A model generated the notes under the pieces. The model was not told where the DNA came from, did no database searches, and worked only from the letters and a program-made list of their open reading frames with translations. Positions 8,756 through 18,182 of a DNA stretch of 52,601 nt are shown one piece after another; the stretch's first letter is position 1; every line of letters starts with the position of its first letter. The translations under genes and the position numbers were made by a program. The stretch comes from Clostridiaceae bacterium AF10-41. Its GTDB lineage: Bacteria; Bacillota; Clostridia; Clostridiales; Clostridiaceae. The stretch spans positions 1 to 52,601 of the forward strand of contig JAQCTH010000018.1 in assembly GCA_027686065.1 (NCBI GenBank). The letters are read 5' to 3'.

Positions 8756-10831
8756 GTGAAAAAAAGAAAAAAGAAAAAAGCTTCAACCTTTGTAATAGTG
8801 GTTGTAGTAATGGCAGTTATATTTACAACTGGGACAACTATATTAGCAGTTACAGCAAATGACTATAAAATGAGAATAAATGAAAGTAAAAAACTTCAAA
8901 ATCTTTATGAAGCAGATTCAGGATTAGATGTAGTTGAAAATATAATAATAAAAACCTCACAAGAAGCCATAAAATATGCAGATAAAGAAGTTAAAAAAGA
9001 GTTTACAAAATTAGATGATAAAGATAGAAGTAAAGATAAGATAAATGAATTATTTAAAGATAAATTTTATGAATTTTTAATCACAAAAAATAAACAAACA
9101 ATTAATGTTAATAATGTACCTAAAAATGTTGATATTTTAGAATATTTAATTTTAGAAAGAAAGTATATAAAATCAATACTTGAAAGTGGTACATTACAAT
9201 TTGACTCAGCTATAAGTGATAGAGAAAATAGTTTTATAATTGAAATACCAGAAGGCGGGTATATTAAAAACACTAATAATGGAAAAGTAAGTAATATAAC
9301 TATAGAGTTAAAATCAACTTTTGAAAATAGCGAAGGTGAGCTTAAAAATAAGAAAACTGTTTCCACAAAATATGTAGTAAGAGCTCCTGAGTATAATTCA
9401 GAGATAACTTCAATAAATATATACCCTATTTTTGATGGAAAAGCCATAACTGCAGATGGTAATATGAATTTATCAAATGGAAATTTAACAATAAACGGAG
9501 ATATATGGGTTAAAGGAAATGAAAATTTAGGTGATAATCCAGAATACACATTTGATAAATACAAAGGTGGAATAAAATTAGAAAATACAAAGTTCAATAT
9601 AAATGGAAATATATATACTTCAAATACATTTCATTTAAACAACGCAGTAAGTGAAGCATCAGTAGATGGAGATATATATGCTAAAAATATTTATGTAGGC
9701 AAATCTATAAATTCTAATATTTCACAATCCAATAATATATCTTTTGAAAAGAATGTTATTGTAAATAATGATTTAGCCTTGAATGCAACAAATAGTAATG
9801 TAATGATAAAAAATAATTTTTATGGAATTAATGAAAAGACAACAGAAGTTTCAACCGCAAACAAAGCTTTAAATTCAAGTAGTATTATTGTAAATGATAC
9901 AAGTAAAACTTCATCAATAACAGTGAATAAAGATTCCTATATTATGGGGGTTGCTTATTTAAATGCAACAGATGAGAGTGGAAATAAATATCAAACAGGT
10001 GAGTCAGTAGCTGTAAAGGGGAATTACTTGGCATATACTGACGTTGAAGATATTTTAAATGGAAAGGATAATATTACTTTAAAGTACTATTCACCATTGC
10101 AATTATTAGAAAGCAAGAATGGACAATCTAATGCATCTATGAAAGCAGATTATTTTGCAGAGTATTATTCTAAGGATACTAATTATTACAAGTTTAATGA
10201 TGGTGGAGTAAATCTTAAGGGCAATGTTAAATCTGTTGGAGCAAGCGTTAAAGATAGTAGTGGAAATATAAAAAAGGCTAATATAACAAGCGAAGATTTA
10301 AATTTAGTAAATGAGCAAAGAAATGAATTTGCTAGAAATGTATTTGCTATGGGAGATGCTACAGGATTTGAAAATTTATATAATGGTCAAGAAGTTAAAA
10401 GAACTGTTAGTAATCAAATAGATTTTGATAAAGTTAAAGATATAAATATCCAAGATATAAAAAGTGAAAATGGAGTAGTTATATTAAGAGGAAATAATGA
10501 GAATATAGTAATAGAAAATAACAAAATAGGTGATAAAGAAGTTAAAAAGGGCTTAATCATAACTAATGGGAATATAACTATAAAAGGAAATTTTGAATTT
10601 ACAGGAAATATAATAACAACAGGAAACATTAATTTTGAAGGTGCTGGTGAAAGAAGTATATCCTACGATCCTCAAGTTGTAAGAGGGATACTAACTTTAA
10701 ATTATGATATTTTAAAGGATATATTTAATGAATCACAAGGTAAAAGAGAAGAAATAAAAGTTACTTCAGCTTCAGAATTGTATAGTGCTGACAAATTCCT
10801 AGAAAGATCTTTATGGAGAATTGTTAAATAA
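8756..10831 (+). CDS. PilX-like large pilus-associated protein
   Basis: A large protein (691 residues) with one N-terminal membrane helix preceded by a run of Lys/Arg. The segment just after the helix (KLQNLYEADSGLDVVENII) resembles the N-terminal region of PilX-type minor pilins. However, the canonical G^F/MTxxE cleavage motif is missing: the sequence reads KKASTFVIVVVV. Much of the rest (about residues 220-650) has repeated short beta-strand words such as GNLTINGDIW, INGNIYTS and VDGDIYAKNIYVG. This suggests a beta-solenoid or polymer-type fold. The ATG at 8738 has no ribosome site; GTG at 8756 follows GGGTGG at a good distance and is preferred. Its function is inferred only from position and the N-terminus. 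Confidence 0.6.
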   Translation: MKKRKKKKASTFVIVVVVMAVIFTTGTTILAVTANDYKMRINESKKLQNLYEADSGLDVVENIIIKTSQEAIKYADKEVKKEFTKLDDKDRSKDKINELFKDKFYEFLITKNKQTINVNNVPKNVDILEYLILERKYIKSILESGTLQFDSAISDRENSFIIEIPEGGYIKNTNNGKVSNITIELKSTFENSEGELKNKKTVSTKYVVRAPEYNSEITSINIYPIFDGKAITADGNMNLSNGNLTINGDIWVKGNENLGDNPEYTFDKYKGGIKLENTKFNINGNIYTSNTFHLNNAVSEASVDGDIYAKNIYVGKSINSNISQSNNISFEKNVIVNNDLALNATNSNVMIKNNFYGINEKTTEVSTANKALNSSSIIVNDTSKTSSITVNKDSYIMGVAYLNATDESGNKYQTGESVAVKGNYLAYTDVEDILNGKDNITLKYYSPLQLLESKNGQSNASMKADYFAEYYSKDTNYYKFNDGGVNLKGNVKSVGASVKDSSGNIKKANITSEDLNLVNEQRNEFARNVFAMGDATGFENLYNGQEVKRTVSNQIDFDKVKDINIQDIKSENGVVILRGNNENIVIENNKIGDKEVKKGLIITNGNITIKGNFEFTGNIITTGNINFEGAGERSISYDPQVVRGILTLNYDILKDIFNESQGKREEIKVTSASELYSADKFLERSLWRIVK

Positions 10832-10845
10832 AAGAGGTGGAATTA

Positions 10846-11445
10846 TTGAGAAAAAAGACAAAGGGTTTTACTATATTAGAACTTATAATTACATTAAGTT
10901 TAACAGTTGTAGTTCTTGGAGTAGTGTATACTTTCTTCTTTAGTAATAGTAAAACATTAACAACTACAGAAATTAATTCTGACCTTCAATTAGAATCAGA
11001 AACAATTCAAAAAGAATTATTACTATATGGAACACAAGCAGAGGATATAAGCAAACTTAATGATACTGTGCTTACTGAGACTAATAAATATAATTATGAA
11101 GGATTAATAACGAATAGTAATGGGAAATTAGATGTTACTGAATTAAGATTTAAAATAGGATTAGAATACTTCACATTTATATATAACGAGGGAAGTAGTA
11201 CATTAACATTAAAAAAGGTTGATGCAAGTGGAGCTGAGATTTCAGATCCAAATTTAAATCTTCCAAAAGTTTTATCATCTAATGTAACTGAATTTAGGAC
11301 TAGGCCAATAGATTATAGAATGAAGCCAACAGGAAATTTCAAAGAAACTACGGGACTTGAAATTTCATTAATCTTGAATAAGAAAAAAGGATATTCAGAT
11401 GTAACTATGCCACTAAGTGTTATAGTTAAGTTTAGAAATAAGTGA
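10846..11445 (+). CDS. Minor prepilin (PilW/PulJ-like)
   Basis: Probable minor pilin. The leader RKKTKG is cut at G^FTILEL, with Glu at mature position 5 and a hydrophobic helix LIITLSLTVVVLGVVYTFFF after it. The roughly 165-residue soluble part is beta-rich and unassigned. The GTG at 10837 lies inside the AGGTGG ribosome site, so the true start is most likely the TTG at 10846 (about 199 residues). It lies 14 bp after the PilX-like gene and 17 bp before the VWA-domain gene, so the three are coupled. Confidence 0.78.
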   Translation: MRKKTKGFTILELIITLSLTVVVLGVVYTFFFSNSKTLTTTEINSDLQLESETIQKELLLYGTQAEDISKLNDTVLTETNKYNYEGLITNSNGKLDVTELRFKIGLEYFTFIYNEGSSTLTLKKVDASGAEISDPNLNLPKVLSSNVTEFRTRPIDYRMKPTGNFKETTGLEISLILNKKKGYSDVTMPLSVIVKFRNK

Positions 11446-11462
11446 TATGGGGAGGGGATAAA

Positions 11463-14294
11463 ATGATTAGTAAAAAGAAATTTAAGATAATAAGTATTGT
11501 AACAGTTTTATTTGTTATAACAACTTTAATATCCCTTAGTAATATTAATGCAAAAGCAAGTAATATAGCATCAAAACCCAATTTTACAATTACAAATTTA
11601 AGTGCCACACCAAATCCTGCAAAAGTAGGAGAAGATATATTAGTTTCAGGAAAGATAGTTCCTGAAGACTTTGAAACAACTTCACAACCTAAGGAAATAG
11701 TTCTAGTCCTAGACACTTCTGGGAGTATGAGTGATAAAATTGTTTTAGAAGAAAAATGTACTGAAGAAAGAGGAGAATATTGGGTATGGGATTTATGGCC
11801 TATTCGGGGTCATTATGAATATGACTATTGTAGTGTTCATAAAACATCTGGAGAGCATAATAAAACAGTATCGAGCACTAAGATGGAAGAGCTTAAAAAG
11901 GCAGCAAAATCATTTATTGAAGCCATGCAGGGTGTACCAAATTTAAAAATTGGAATAATAAAATATGCATCGGATGCAACAATATTATCAGATCTAAAAA
12001 TTGCTAATGATTCATCATTAATTACAGCTATCAATGGACTAAATGCAAATGGTGGAACTAATATAAGAGAAGGCTTAAGAAAAGCAACATATTTATTGGA
12101 TAAGGGGAATAACAATGCAAATAAAACTGTAGTTTTAATGACAGATGGAAATCCAACATATTATTCTAAATATGATAAATTAGATAATACTAATCCAAGT
12201 AGATATGGTACTGGTAACTCAACTAGCAGTGAAACAATGACGTATACTAAAAATTTAGCTAAGGATCAAATAGGAGCTAGGCAATATAATGCTTATTCAA
12301 TTGGTTATGGTTTAGATAGCTCAGGAAGCACCTATTTAAAACAGATACATTCATCTATGAAGAACTTAGCAAGTAATATAGATCCAAATGAAAAGGATGG
12401 TTTTTTCTCAAAAAGTGATGGCTCAATAACAGAAATATTTAATCAAATAGCAGAAAATATAAAGAATAGCTATGAACTTAAAGAGGTTGCTTTAGATATA
12501 GATTTAAATCAATCATTTAATCTTAATATAGGTGGAAATGAGGTTAAGGTTGGAAATATAATTTATAATAAGACATCCGAAGATACAGTAACAGGAAAAG
12601 TTAGATATCATGCAGAACCTGTAAGTTTTAGTTTTATAGTAAAGGGTAGTCAAGTTGGGAACTTACAATCCATATTGGATAGGATAGATGTTAATTTTCT
12701 ATTTGAAAATGAAAAGCTGACTGTAAGTTCAAATGTGGATGTAAAAGTAGATATAATATCAAATGAATTGCCTAGTATTTCAGCTAAGCTTATAAGTGAG
12801 AGTAAATTGGAAATAAAAAAAGATGAAGAAATAACTCTCAAATATGAGATAAGTCCACAAGATTTTGTATATAATAACTCATCTAATTCAGGAGATATAG
12901 ATGTTGTTGTAATTGTAGAACTTGGTAGAAAACAAGGAAATTTAGATGGTTTAAAAAATGGTATAAAAAATAAATTAACAGATCCATTTCAAAGTGAGAA
13001 GAAGGCAAAGTTTTCTATAATAACTTTTAATAATAATGAAACTAAAAAAGAAGCATCATTAAGGAGTTTTGAGAACTCAACCAACTATTATCATGATATT
13101 AGACTAACTATAGATAATTTAAAAGAAGGCAGTATATTTGAATCTTCAACAAAAGACATTAGTGAATCTTTAAATAATGCATATGAAGAATTAGAAAGAA
13201 ATTCTAGACCTACAGCAACAAAGAACATTGTAATAATATCTAATAATGATATTAACTATAATAAACAAGTTGCTAATAATATAAAGAATAAAGGCTATAA
13301 TATAGTAAGTTTATCTTTAGAAACTGAGAATTTAAATAAAAATCTATATAAACTTCATAGTGATTTAGGTGGTAAATCTGAGGGCATTTTTAACATAAAT
13401 AATGATTACAATAATATAAATAATTCGAGAATGGATTTAGTAAGAGAAAAAATAGTCTCATATGCAGCTGCTAAACCTTATGAATTTAAGCCAGTTATAA
13501 ACTTAAATATAGGAAGTGATTTTGAACCAGTATCAGGAATTATAAGATCTACAGAAAGTGGTAAGCAGAATATAGGAATAGTAGAGATTCCAACTATAGT
13601 ATATAATTTAACTCAAAATAATAATTATCATGCAGAGGGCAATGTAATAGAGATTAAATTAAAAGCTAATAATCTTGCAAGTGGAAGTTATTCTTTTGGT
13701 AGGCAGGCAGATAATATTATGGTATATAAAAGTATTTTAGGAAATCCTATTACTACTAATATAACTACTCCTATAGTTACAGTAAAGCAAGAAGTGAAAG
13801 ACTTAACTCATGGATTATATAATGGAATAGAAAATAATTTAATAAATATCCAACAAGGCAATGATAATTCAAGTTTTGAAATGGCTCAAGGCTCAACAGT
13901 AAATTTTGGCTCTAAGTTTGTAGTAGGTGGAAATAGTGTTGACCTTAACTTAAATATAGATAACAAATTCAATACTGTAAATAAAAATGATATAAAAATC
14001 TATACAGTTTCAAAAGATTCATCTGGAAATATTAAGCTTATAGAGATACCTGATATCAATAAAAAAATAGATAGTTTAGGAGGAAATAATTTTAAATTAT
14101 CTATTAATAATATCAAAGATAATGGATCAAATAATGATACAGAAATACTAGTTATTTATAAGGCAAGAATTAAAGAATCTAGCCAAAGTGAAACTTTAAC
14201 AAATTCTATAGTAACATCTAGTTTATCAAAGGATGTTAAAATAAGTACTATAAGTAAATCAGACGAGAAGCCAAATTTACCAGATTTATTTTAA
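11463..14294 (+). CDS. Secreted von Willebrand factor A-domain protein, candidate pilus adhesin
   Basis: A 943-residue exported protein. The N-terminal signal sequence (KKFKIISIVTVLFVITTLISL) is followed from about residue 78 by a VWA domain with an intact metal-ion-dependent adhesion site: DTSGSMS near residue 84, then the conserved GGTNIREGL and LMTDGNP motifs. An insertion directly after the DxSxS loop carries two cysteines about 25 residues apart. A second VWA-like region (about 475-665) has lost the DxSxS signature: it reads VVIVELGRKQG. The C-terminal about 200 residues look beta-rich, and no LPXTG motif or anchor is visible. It closes the pilus operon, directly after the minor pilins and before a terminator. 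By analogy with VWA-bearing pilus tip proteins it is a plausible adhesin; this is inference. GGGGAGGGG sets the ATG at 11463. Confidence 0.75.
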   Translation: MISKKKFKIISIVTVLFVITTLISLSNINAKASNIASKPNFTITNLSATPNPAKVGEDILVSGKIVPEDFETTSQPKEIVLVLDTSGSMSDKIVLEEKCTEERGEYWVWDLWPIRGHYEYDYCSVHKTSGEHNKTVSSTKMEELKKAAKSFIEAMQGVPNLKIGIIKYASDATILSDLKIANDSSLITAINGLNANGGTNIREGLRKATYLLDKGNNNANKTVVLMTDGNPTYYSKYDKLDNTNPSRYGTGNSTSSETMTYTKNLAKDQIGARQYNAYSIGYGLDSSGSTYLKQIHSSMKNLASNIDPNEKDGFFSKSDGSITEIFNQIAENIKNSYELKEVALDIDLNQSFNLNIGGNEVKVGNIIYNKTSEDTVTGKVRYHAEPVSFSFIVKGSQVGNLQSILDRIDVNFLFENEKLTVSSNVDVKVDIISNELPSISAKLISESKLEIKKDEEITLKYEISPQDFVYNNSSNSGDIDVVVIVELGRKQGNLDGLKNGIKNKLTDPFQSEKKAKFSIITFNNNETKKEASLRSFENSTNYYHDIRLTIDNLKEGSIFESSTKDISESLNNAYEELERNSRPTATKNIVIISNNDINYNKQVANNIKNKGYNIVSLSLETENLNKNLYKLHSDLGGKSEGIFNINNDYNNINNSRMDLVREKIVSYAAAKPYEFKPVINLNIGSDFEPVSGIIRSTESGKQNIGIVEIPTIVYNLTQNNNYHAEGNVIEIKLKANNLASGSYSFGRQADNIMVYKSILGNPITTNITTPIVTVKQEVKDLTHGLYNGIENNLINIQQGNDNSSFEMAQGSTVNFGSKFVVGGNSVDLNLNIDNKFNTVNKNDIKIYTVSKDSSGNIKLIEIPDINKKIDSLGGNNFKLSINNIKDNGSNNDTEILVIYKARIKESSQSETLTNSIVTSSLSKDVKISTISKSDEKPNLPDLF

Positions 14295-14304
14295 TTTAAA
14301 ATTC

Positions 14305-14345
14305 AGAGCATATTTAGAGGGATATCTTCTTAATATGCTCTTTTT
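14305..14345 (+). terminator. Terminator of the pilus operon
   Basis: Stem AGAGCATATT (14305-14314) / AATATGCTCT (14332-14341), 10 bp, ending in a TTTTT run. It separates the pilus cluster from the glucan locus. Confidence 0.8.
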
Positions 14346-14388
14346 ATGTTTAAAGAATTATAAAAATTAAAAAAAGTCTTGTAAACAA

Positions 14389-14417
14389 TTGCATTTTAAT
14401 ATGGATGATGTTATAAT
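14389..14417 (+). promoter_or_regulatory. Promoter of the GH94 phosphorylase gene
   Basis: TTGCAT (14389-14394), a 17-bp spacer, and TATAAT (14412-14417). The operator palindrome begins about 15 bases after the -10 box, close to or just after the expected transcription start, in the position of a simple repressor block. Confidence 0.65.
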
Positions 14418-14431
14418 TTAATCGAATTATA

Positions 14432-14441
14432 GAAACGTTTC
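14432..14441. promoter_or_regulatory. LacI-type operator, site 1
   Basis: Perfect 10-bp palindrome GAAACGTTTC with the central CpG common to LacI-family operators, downstream of the -10 box of the GH94 gene. The same core recurs at six or more other intergenic positions in this locus. The likely binder is the LacI protein encoded at 30611. Confidence 0.7.
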
Positions 14442-14505
14442 GAAAACTAATTAAGTAATTATAACTGATAAGTTATTAAAATATTTTAAGAATGGAGATG
14501 ACGAA

Positions 14506-17500
14506 ATGATATTAGACCAAAATGTAGAACTGATTTCATTTAGTAAAGATAATACTAAAGTTGATTTTCTACCAACTGGAGATATATTTCAATTTTTAAG
14601 TGAAGATATATTAATAAATCAATTTTTAGGCAATACAATTACTGGATCTGCTAATAATATTTATTTAAGAGTCTATGAAGAAGAAGGAATAGAAGTTTTT
14701 CCATTACTAGGAATTAAGTCTTCAAGTGAATTTAGATATAATAATGACAAAGCTGTATGGAGTGGTGAATGCAAGGGCATAAATTATGAAGTTGTATTTA
14801 AATTAGTTAATGAATCAATATGGTTTTGGAACATTGACCTTAAAGGAAGTAATAAGAAAGTTGATATATTATATGCTCAGGATATAAGTGTAGCTAACAA
14901 AGGTGGCACTATAACAAATGAGTTATACATGAGTCAGTATTTAGATCATAAAGTTATAGAAGGTGTAAATGGATTTGTAGTTAGTTCAAGACAAAATCAA
15001 AGCCAAGGAAATAAATTTCCATATTTACAACAAGGATCAACTAATACAAAGATAATTGGATACTCTACTGATGGTATGCAGTTTTTTGGGAAGAAATATA
15101 AGTTAACTGATGAACCAGAACTTTTGGATAAGAATTTACCAAATGTAAATTATCAATATGAACTTTCATATACTGCACTTCAAACAGAAACGTTTATGTT
15201 AGATAATAAATCAAATGTAACTTTCTATGGTGTATTTAAAGCAAACCATGAGTTAGCAGTTACAGATATAGAATTTAGTGATGAAGTAAATTTAGCATTA
15301 AAATCTTTAAATAACTCTACAGAAGAAGATAAATTAATACGAAGTGAAGATATAAAGATTAAAGATGAATTTGCGGGAGATGTATTAACATCAAGCACAT
15401 TAACTAAAGAAGAAATAGATAGATATTTTCCAAATAGAATGATGGAAGAAGTACACAATGGAAAATTAGTGTCCTTCTTTACTAATGATCATAGACATAT
15501 AATTCTTCAAGAAAAAGAAATAGAAACTGAGCGTCCTCATGGACATATAATTACAACTGGAATTGATGAAATGAGAGTTAGTTCAGGGTTAATTACTTCA
15601 ACAAATTATATGTTTGGTGTATTTAATGCACAGGTAGTTTGTGGAAATACAAGTTTAAATAAACTAATGTCAACAACAAGAGGATTATTAAATATTTTAA
15701 AAAACTCAGGTCAACGTATTTATGTAAAATATGAGAATAAGTTTAGAATATTAACTATGCCAGCAGCTTATGAATTAGGAGTAAATCACTCAAAATGGTT
15801 CTATAAGTTGGAAAATGATATGATAATAATTGAATCTTATGCAGCTAGGGATAAGGCTGATATAATTCTTACTGTCAAATCAGAAAATAATAAAGAATAT
15901 GAATTCCTAATAACAAATCAACTAGTTATGGGATCAAATGAATTTGAACAACCATGCAAGGTTATAAGAGTAGATAATAAAATAGTTATTTCACCAGAAG
16001 AAGATACATTTTTATATAGTAATTGTCCAGAAATGCACTATAACATGAATGTACTTGAAGCAAAATTTGAAGTGGGTAATGATTCTATATTCTATGAAGA
16101 TGGAAAAGCTAGAAATGGTACCTTATTAACAATTAAGACAGATAATACATCAAATTTCAAAATAGTGATTCAAGGCTGCATGGACAATAGTAGAGATGAA
16201 GTTTTAGAATGTTATGATATAGAAATAGAAAAGAAAAAATTTGAAGAGTTATATACAAGATTAACTTGTGGGTTCAATCTTTCAATAGAAAAAGAAAACT
16301 CTGAATACAATATAGATAAAATTAATGAGATATTCTGGTGGTATACACATAATGCATTAACCCATTATGCAGTACCACATGGATTAGAGCAACCAGGGGG
16401 AGCTGCTTGGGGAACTCGTGATGTTTGCCAAGGACCATTAGAATATTTTATGGCAACTCAGCATTTTGAGCTATCAAGAAACATAATTGAAGAAATATTT
16501 AGACATCAATTTAAAGAAACTGGTGAATGGCCACAATGGTTCATGTTTGACAATTATAATATGCAGCAAGATGACAGTCATGGGGATGTAGTTTTTTGGC
16601 CTTTAAAGGTTATTGGAGATTATATAAAGGCTACAGGAGATATATCTATTCTTGAAGAAGAAGTAGAGTATAGACATTTTCCACATGGAGAGATATCAGA
16701 GAAAGAGACCATTTTAGAACATGTTAAAAAAGCAATAATGAGCATAAAGGGCAGGTTCCTATATGACACAGCGTTAATATCTTATGCAGGTGGAGATTGG
16801 GACGATACGTTACAGCCAGCTAATAAGGAATTGAAAGAAAAACTAGTAAGTTCTTGGACTATGGCGTTAGCATATCAAAGCATTAAGCAATTATCAGAAG
16901 TTTTAATTGATAAAGAAGAAAATTATTCTAATGAATTAATGGAAATGGCAAATAGAATAAAGGATGATTTTAATAGTCTTTTAATAAAAGATGGAGTTAT
17001 AGCTGGTTTTGCTTATTGTGAGGATTCAGAGAAAATAGAGTATATGCTGCATCCAGATGATAATAAAACAGGAATAAATTATAGATTACTACCTATGACA
17101 AGAAGTATAATAAGTGAATTAGTAAGTGAAGAACAAGCTAAAAAGAATATTGCACTTATAGAACAGCATTTAATGTGTCCTGATGGAGTAAGATTAATGA
17201 ATAATCCAGCAACCTATAAAGGTGGAGTAATAGAGTTCTTCCAACGTGCAGAACAGGCATCAAATGTTGGTCGTGAAATAGGATTACAATATGTACACGC
17301 ACATATAAGATTTATAGAATCAATGGCTAAGTTCGGAAGAGCAGAAGATGCATGGAAAGGTATTTTTACAATAAATCCAATAAATATAAAAGATGAAGTA
17401 AAAAATGCAGAAATTCGTCAAAGTAATACTTATTTTAGTAGTTCAGATGGATGCTTTAATAATCGTTATGAATTCCAAGAAAATTTCTCAAAGTTACGTA

Positions 17501-17865
17501 GTGGAGATGTTAAGGTTAAGGCTGGATGGAGAATATATTCAAGTGGTCCAGGAATATACTTAAATCAAATTGTATCTAATGTTTTAGGGCTAAGGTTTAC
17601 AGCAGAAGACGTAATAATAGACCCTATTATACCTACGGATTTAGACGGATTGAACTTTAGTTATAAAATTGGAGATAAAAAGGCAATATTTATATATGAG
17701 GTTAAGGGAAATAATGAAATACAAGAAGTCTTGATTAATGGTATCAAAGTTGAAACCTCTAGTTTGGAAAACTTATATAGAGAATCTGGAGTAAAAATAA
17801 ATAGAAATAAAGTAAATAATTTACTTACGAAAGACGAAAATATCATAAGGATTAAATTAGTATAA
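14506..17865 (+). CDS. GH94 1,2-beta-oligoglucan (sophoro-oligosaccharide) phosphorylase
   Basis: Predicted cytoplasmic enzyme that phosphorolyses beta-1,2-linked gluco-oligosaccharides to alpha-glucose 1-phosphate and a shortened oligomer. There is no signal peptide. The layout is that of GH94: an N-terminal beta-sandwich (about residues 1-300), a central helical (alpha/alpha)6 barrel from about 590, and a C-terminal beta domain. The barrel carries WWYTHNALTHYAVPHGLEQPGGAAWGTRD and the GGDWDDTLQP segment (D764-D767), where GH94 places its catalytic acid. At 1119 residues it matches the about 1,110-residue 1,2-beta-oligoglucan phosphorylases (Listeria innocua type) rather than the about 800-residue cellobiose phosphorylases. 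The two GH144 genes in the same locus support the substrate. The alternative is a GH94 member of another linkage specificity. It has its own promoter and operator. Confidence 0.82.
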   Translation: MILDQNVELISFSKDNTKVDFLPTGDIFQFLSEDILINQFLGNTITGSANNIYLRVYEEEGIEVFPLLGIKSSSEFRYNNDKAVWSGECKGINYEVVFKLVNESIWFWNIDLKGSNKKVDILYAQDISVANKGGTITNELYMSQYLDHKVIEGVNGFVVSSRQNQSQGNKFPYLQQGSTNTKIIGYSTDGMQFFGKKYKLTDEPELLDKNLPNVNYQYELSYTALQTETFMLDNKSNVTFYGVFKANHELAVTDIEFSDEVNLALKSLNNSTEEDKLIRSEDIKIKDEFAGDVLTSSTLTKEEIDRYFPNRMMEEVHNGKLVSFFTNDHRHIILQEKEIETERPHGHIITTGIDEMRVSSGLITSTNYMFGVFNAQVVCGNTSLNKLMSTTRGLLNILKNSGQRIYVKYENKFRILTMPAAYELGVNHSKWFYKLENDMIIIESYAARDKADIILTVKSENNKEYEFLITNQLVMGSNEFEQPCKVIRVDNKIVISPEEDTFLYSNCPEMHYNMNVLEAKFEVGNDSIFYEDGKARNGTLLTIKTDNTSNFKIVIQGCMDNSRDEVLECYDIEIEKKKFEELYTRLTCGFNLSIEKENSEYNIDKINEIFWWYTHNALTHYAVPHGLEQPGGAAWGTRDVCQGPLEYFMATQHFELSRNIIEEIFRHQFKETGEWPQWFMFDNYNMQQDDSHGDVVFWPLKVIGDYIKATGDISILEEEVEYRHFPHGEISEKETILEHVKKAIMSIKGRFLYDTALISYAGGDWDDTLQPANKELKEKLVSSWTMALAYQSIKQLSEVLIDKEENYSNELMEMANRIKDDFNSLLIKDGVIAGFAYCEDSEKIEYMLHPDDNKTGINYRLLPMTRSIISELVSEEQAKKNIALIEQHLMCPDGVRLMNNPATYKGGVIEFFQRAEQASNVGREIGLQYVHAHIRFIESMAKFGRAEDAWKGIFTINPINIKDEVKNAEIRQSNTYFSSSDGCFNNRYEFQENFSKLRSGDVKVKAGWRIYSSGPGIYLNQIVSNVLGLRFTAEDVIIDPIIPTDLDGLNFSYKIGDKKAIFIYEVKGNNEIQEVLINGIKVETSSLENLYRESGVKINRNKVNNLLTKDENIIRIKLV

Positions 17866-17879
17866 GATATAAAATATTA

Positions 17880-17921
17880 TTTTCAAATATAATTCGAAAC
17901 ATTTCGAATTATATTTGAAAA
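17880..17921. promoter_or_regulatory. 20-bp-arm inverted repeat containing operator site 2
   Basis: Two 20-base arms (17880-17899 and 17902-17921) are perfect complements with only the 2-base centre CA unpaired. The middle, ATTCGAAA-CA-TTTCGAAT, is a variant of the GAAACGTTTC operator with CA in place of CG. It begins 14 bases after the GH94 stop and overlaps no gene. No T run follows, so it is not a standard terminator. It lies just upstream of the probable transport-operon promoter. Confidence 0.7.
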
Positions 17922-17925
17922 AATA

Positions 17926-17953
17926 TTGAAATGTATAGCAAATGTGGTATAAT
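17926..17953 (+). promoter_or_regulatory. Probable promoter of the transport operon
   Basis: TTGAAA (17926-17931), a 16-bp spacer, and TATAAT (17948-17953). This would give a leader of about 220 nt before the solute-binding protein gene. The leader contains a weak bulged stem followed by an eight-T run (about 18071-18096), and operator site 3. Confidence 0.55.
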
Positions 17954-18105
17954 AAAATCTGTAAACAATATCATTTGTGAAAAGTTATAATGTTTTTTTG
18001 AATAAATAGTAAAAAAACACAAAGAAAAGAAAAAAAATACATATTATTAAGGATAATCTAAATTTTCAATGAAAATCCAAAAAGGAATTTTTTTTCTTAT
18101 CTAAA

Positions 18106-18115
18106 AAAACGTTTC
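18106..18115. promoter_or_regulatory. LacI-type operator, site 3
   Basis: AAAACGTTTC, nine of ten matches to the GAAACGTTTC core, in the leader of the transport operon. Its centre is 210 bp from the centre of site 2. Confidence 0.55.
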
Positions 18116-18182
18116 GCAAAAGTTATTTTATAAAATATATTAACAATGTATATAACAAAAAAGAGTATGGAGGGAATTAATA

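Noticed and set aside
9067..9597. 176-codon open frame on the minus strand inside the PilX-like gene
   Set aside because: It is the antisense shadow of a well-supported coding region, has no ribosome site and shows low-complexity hydrophobic composition.
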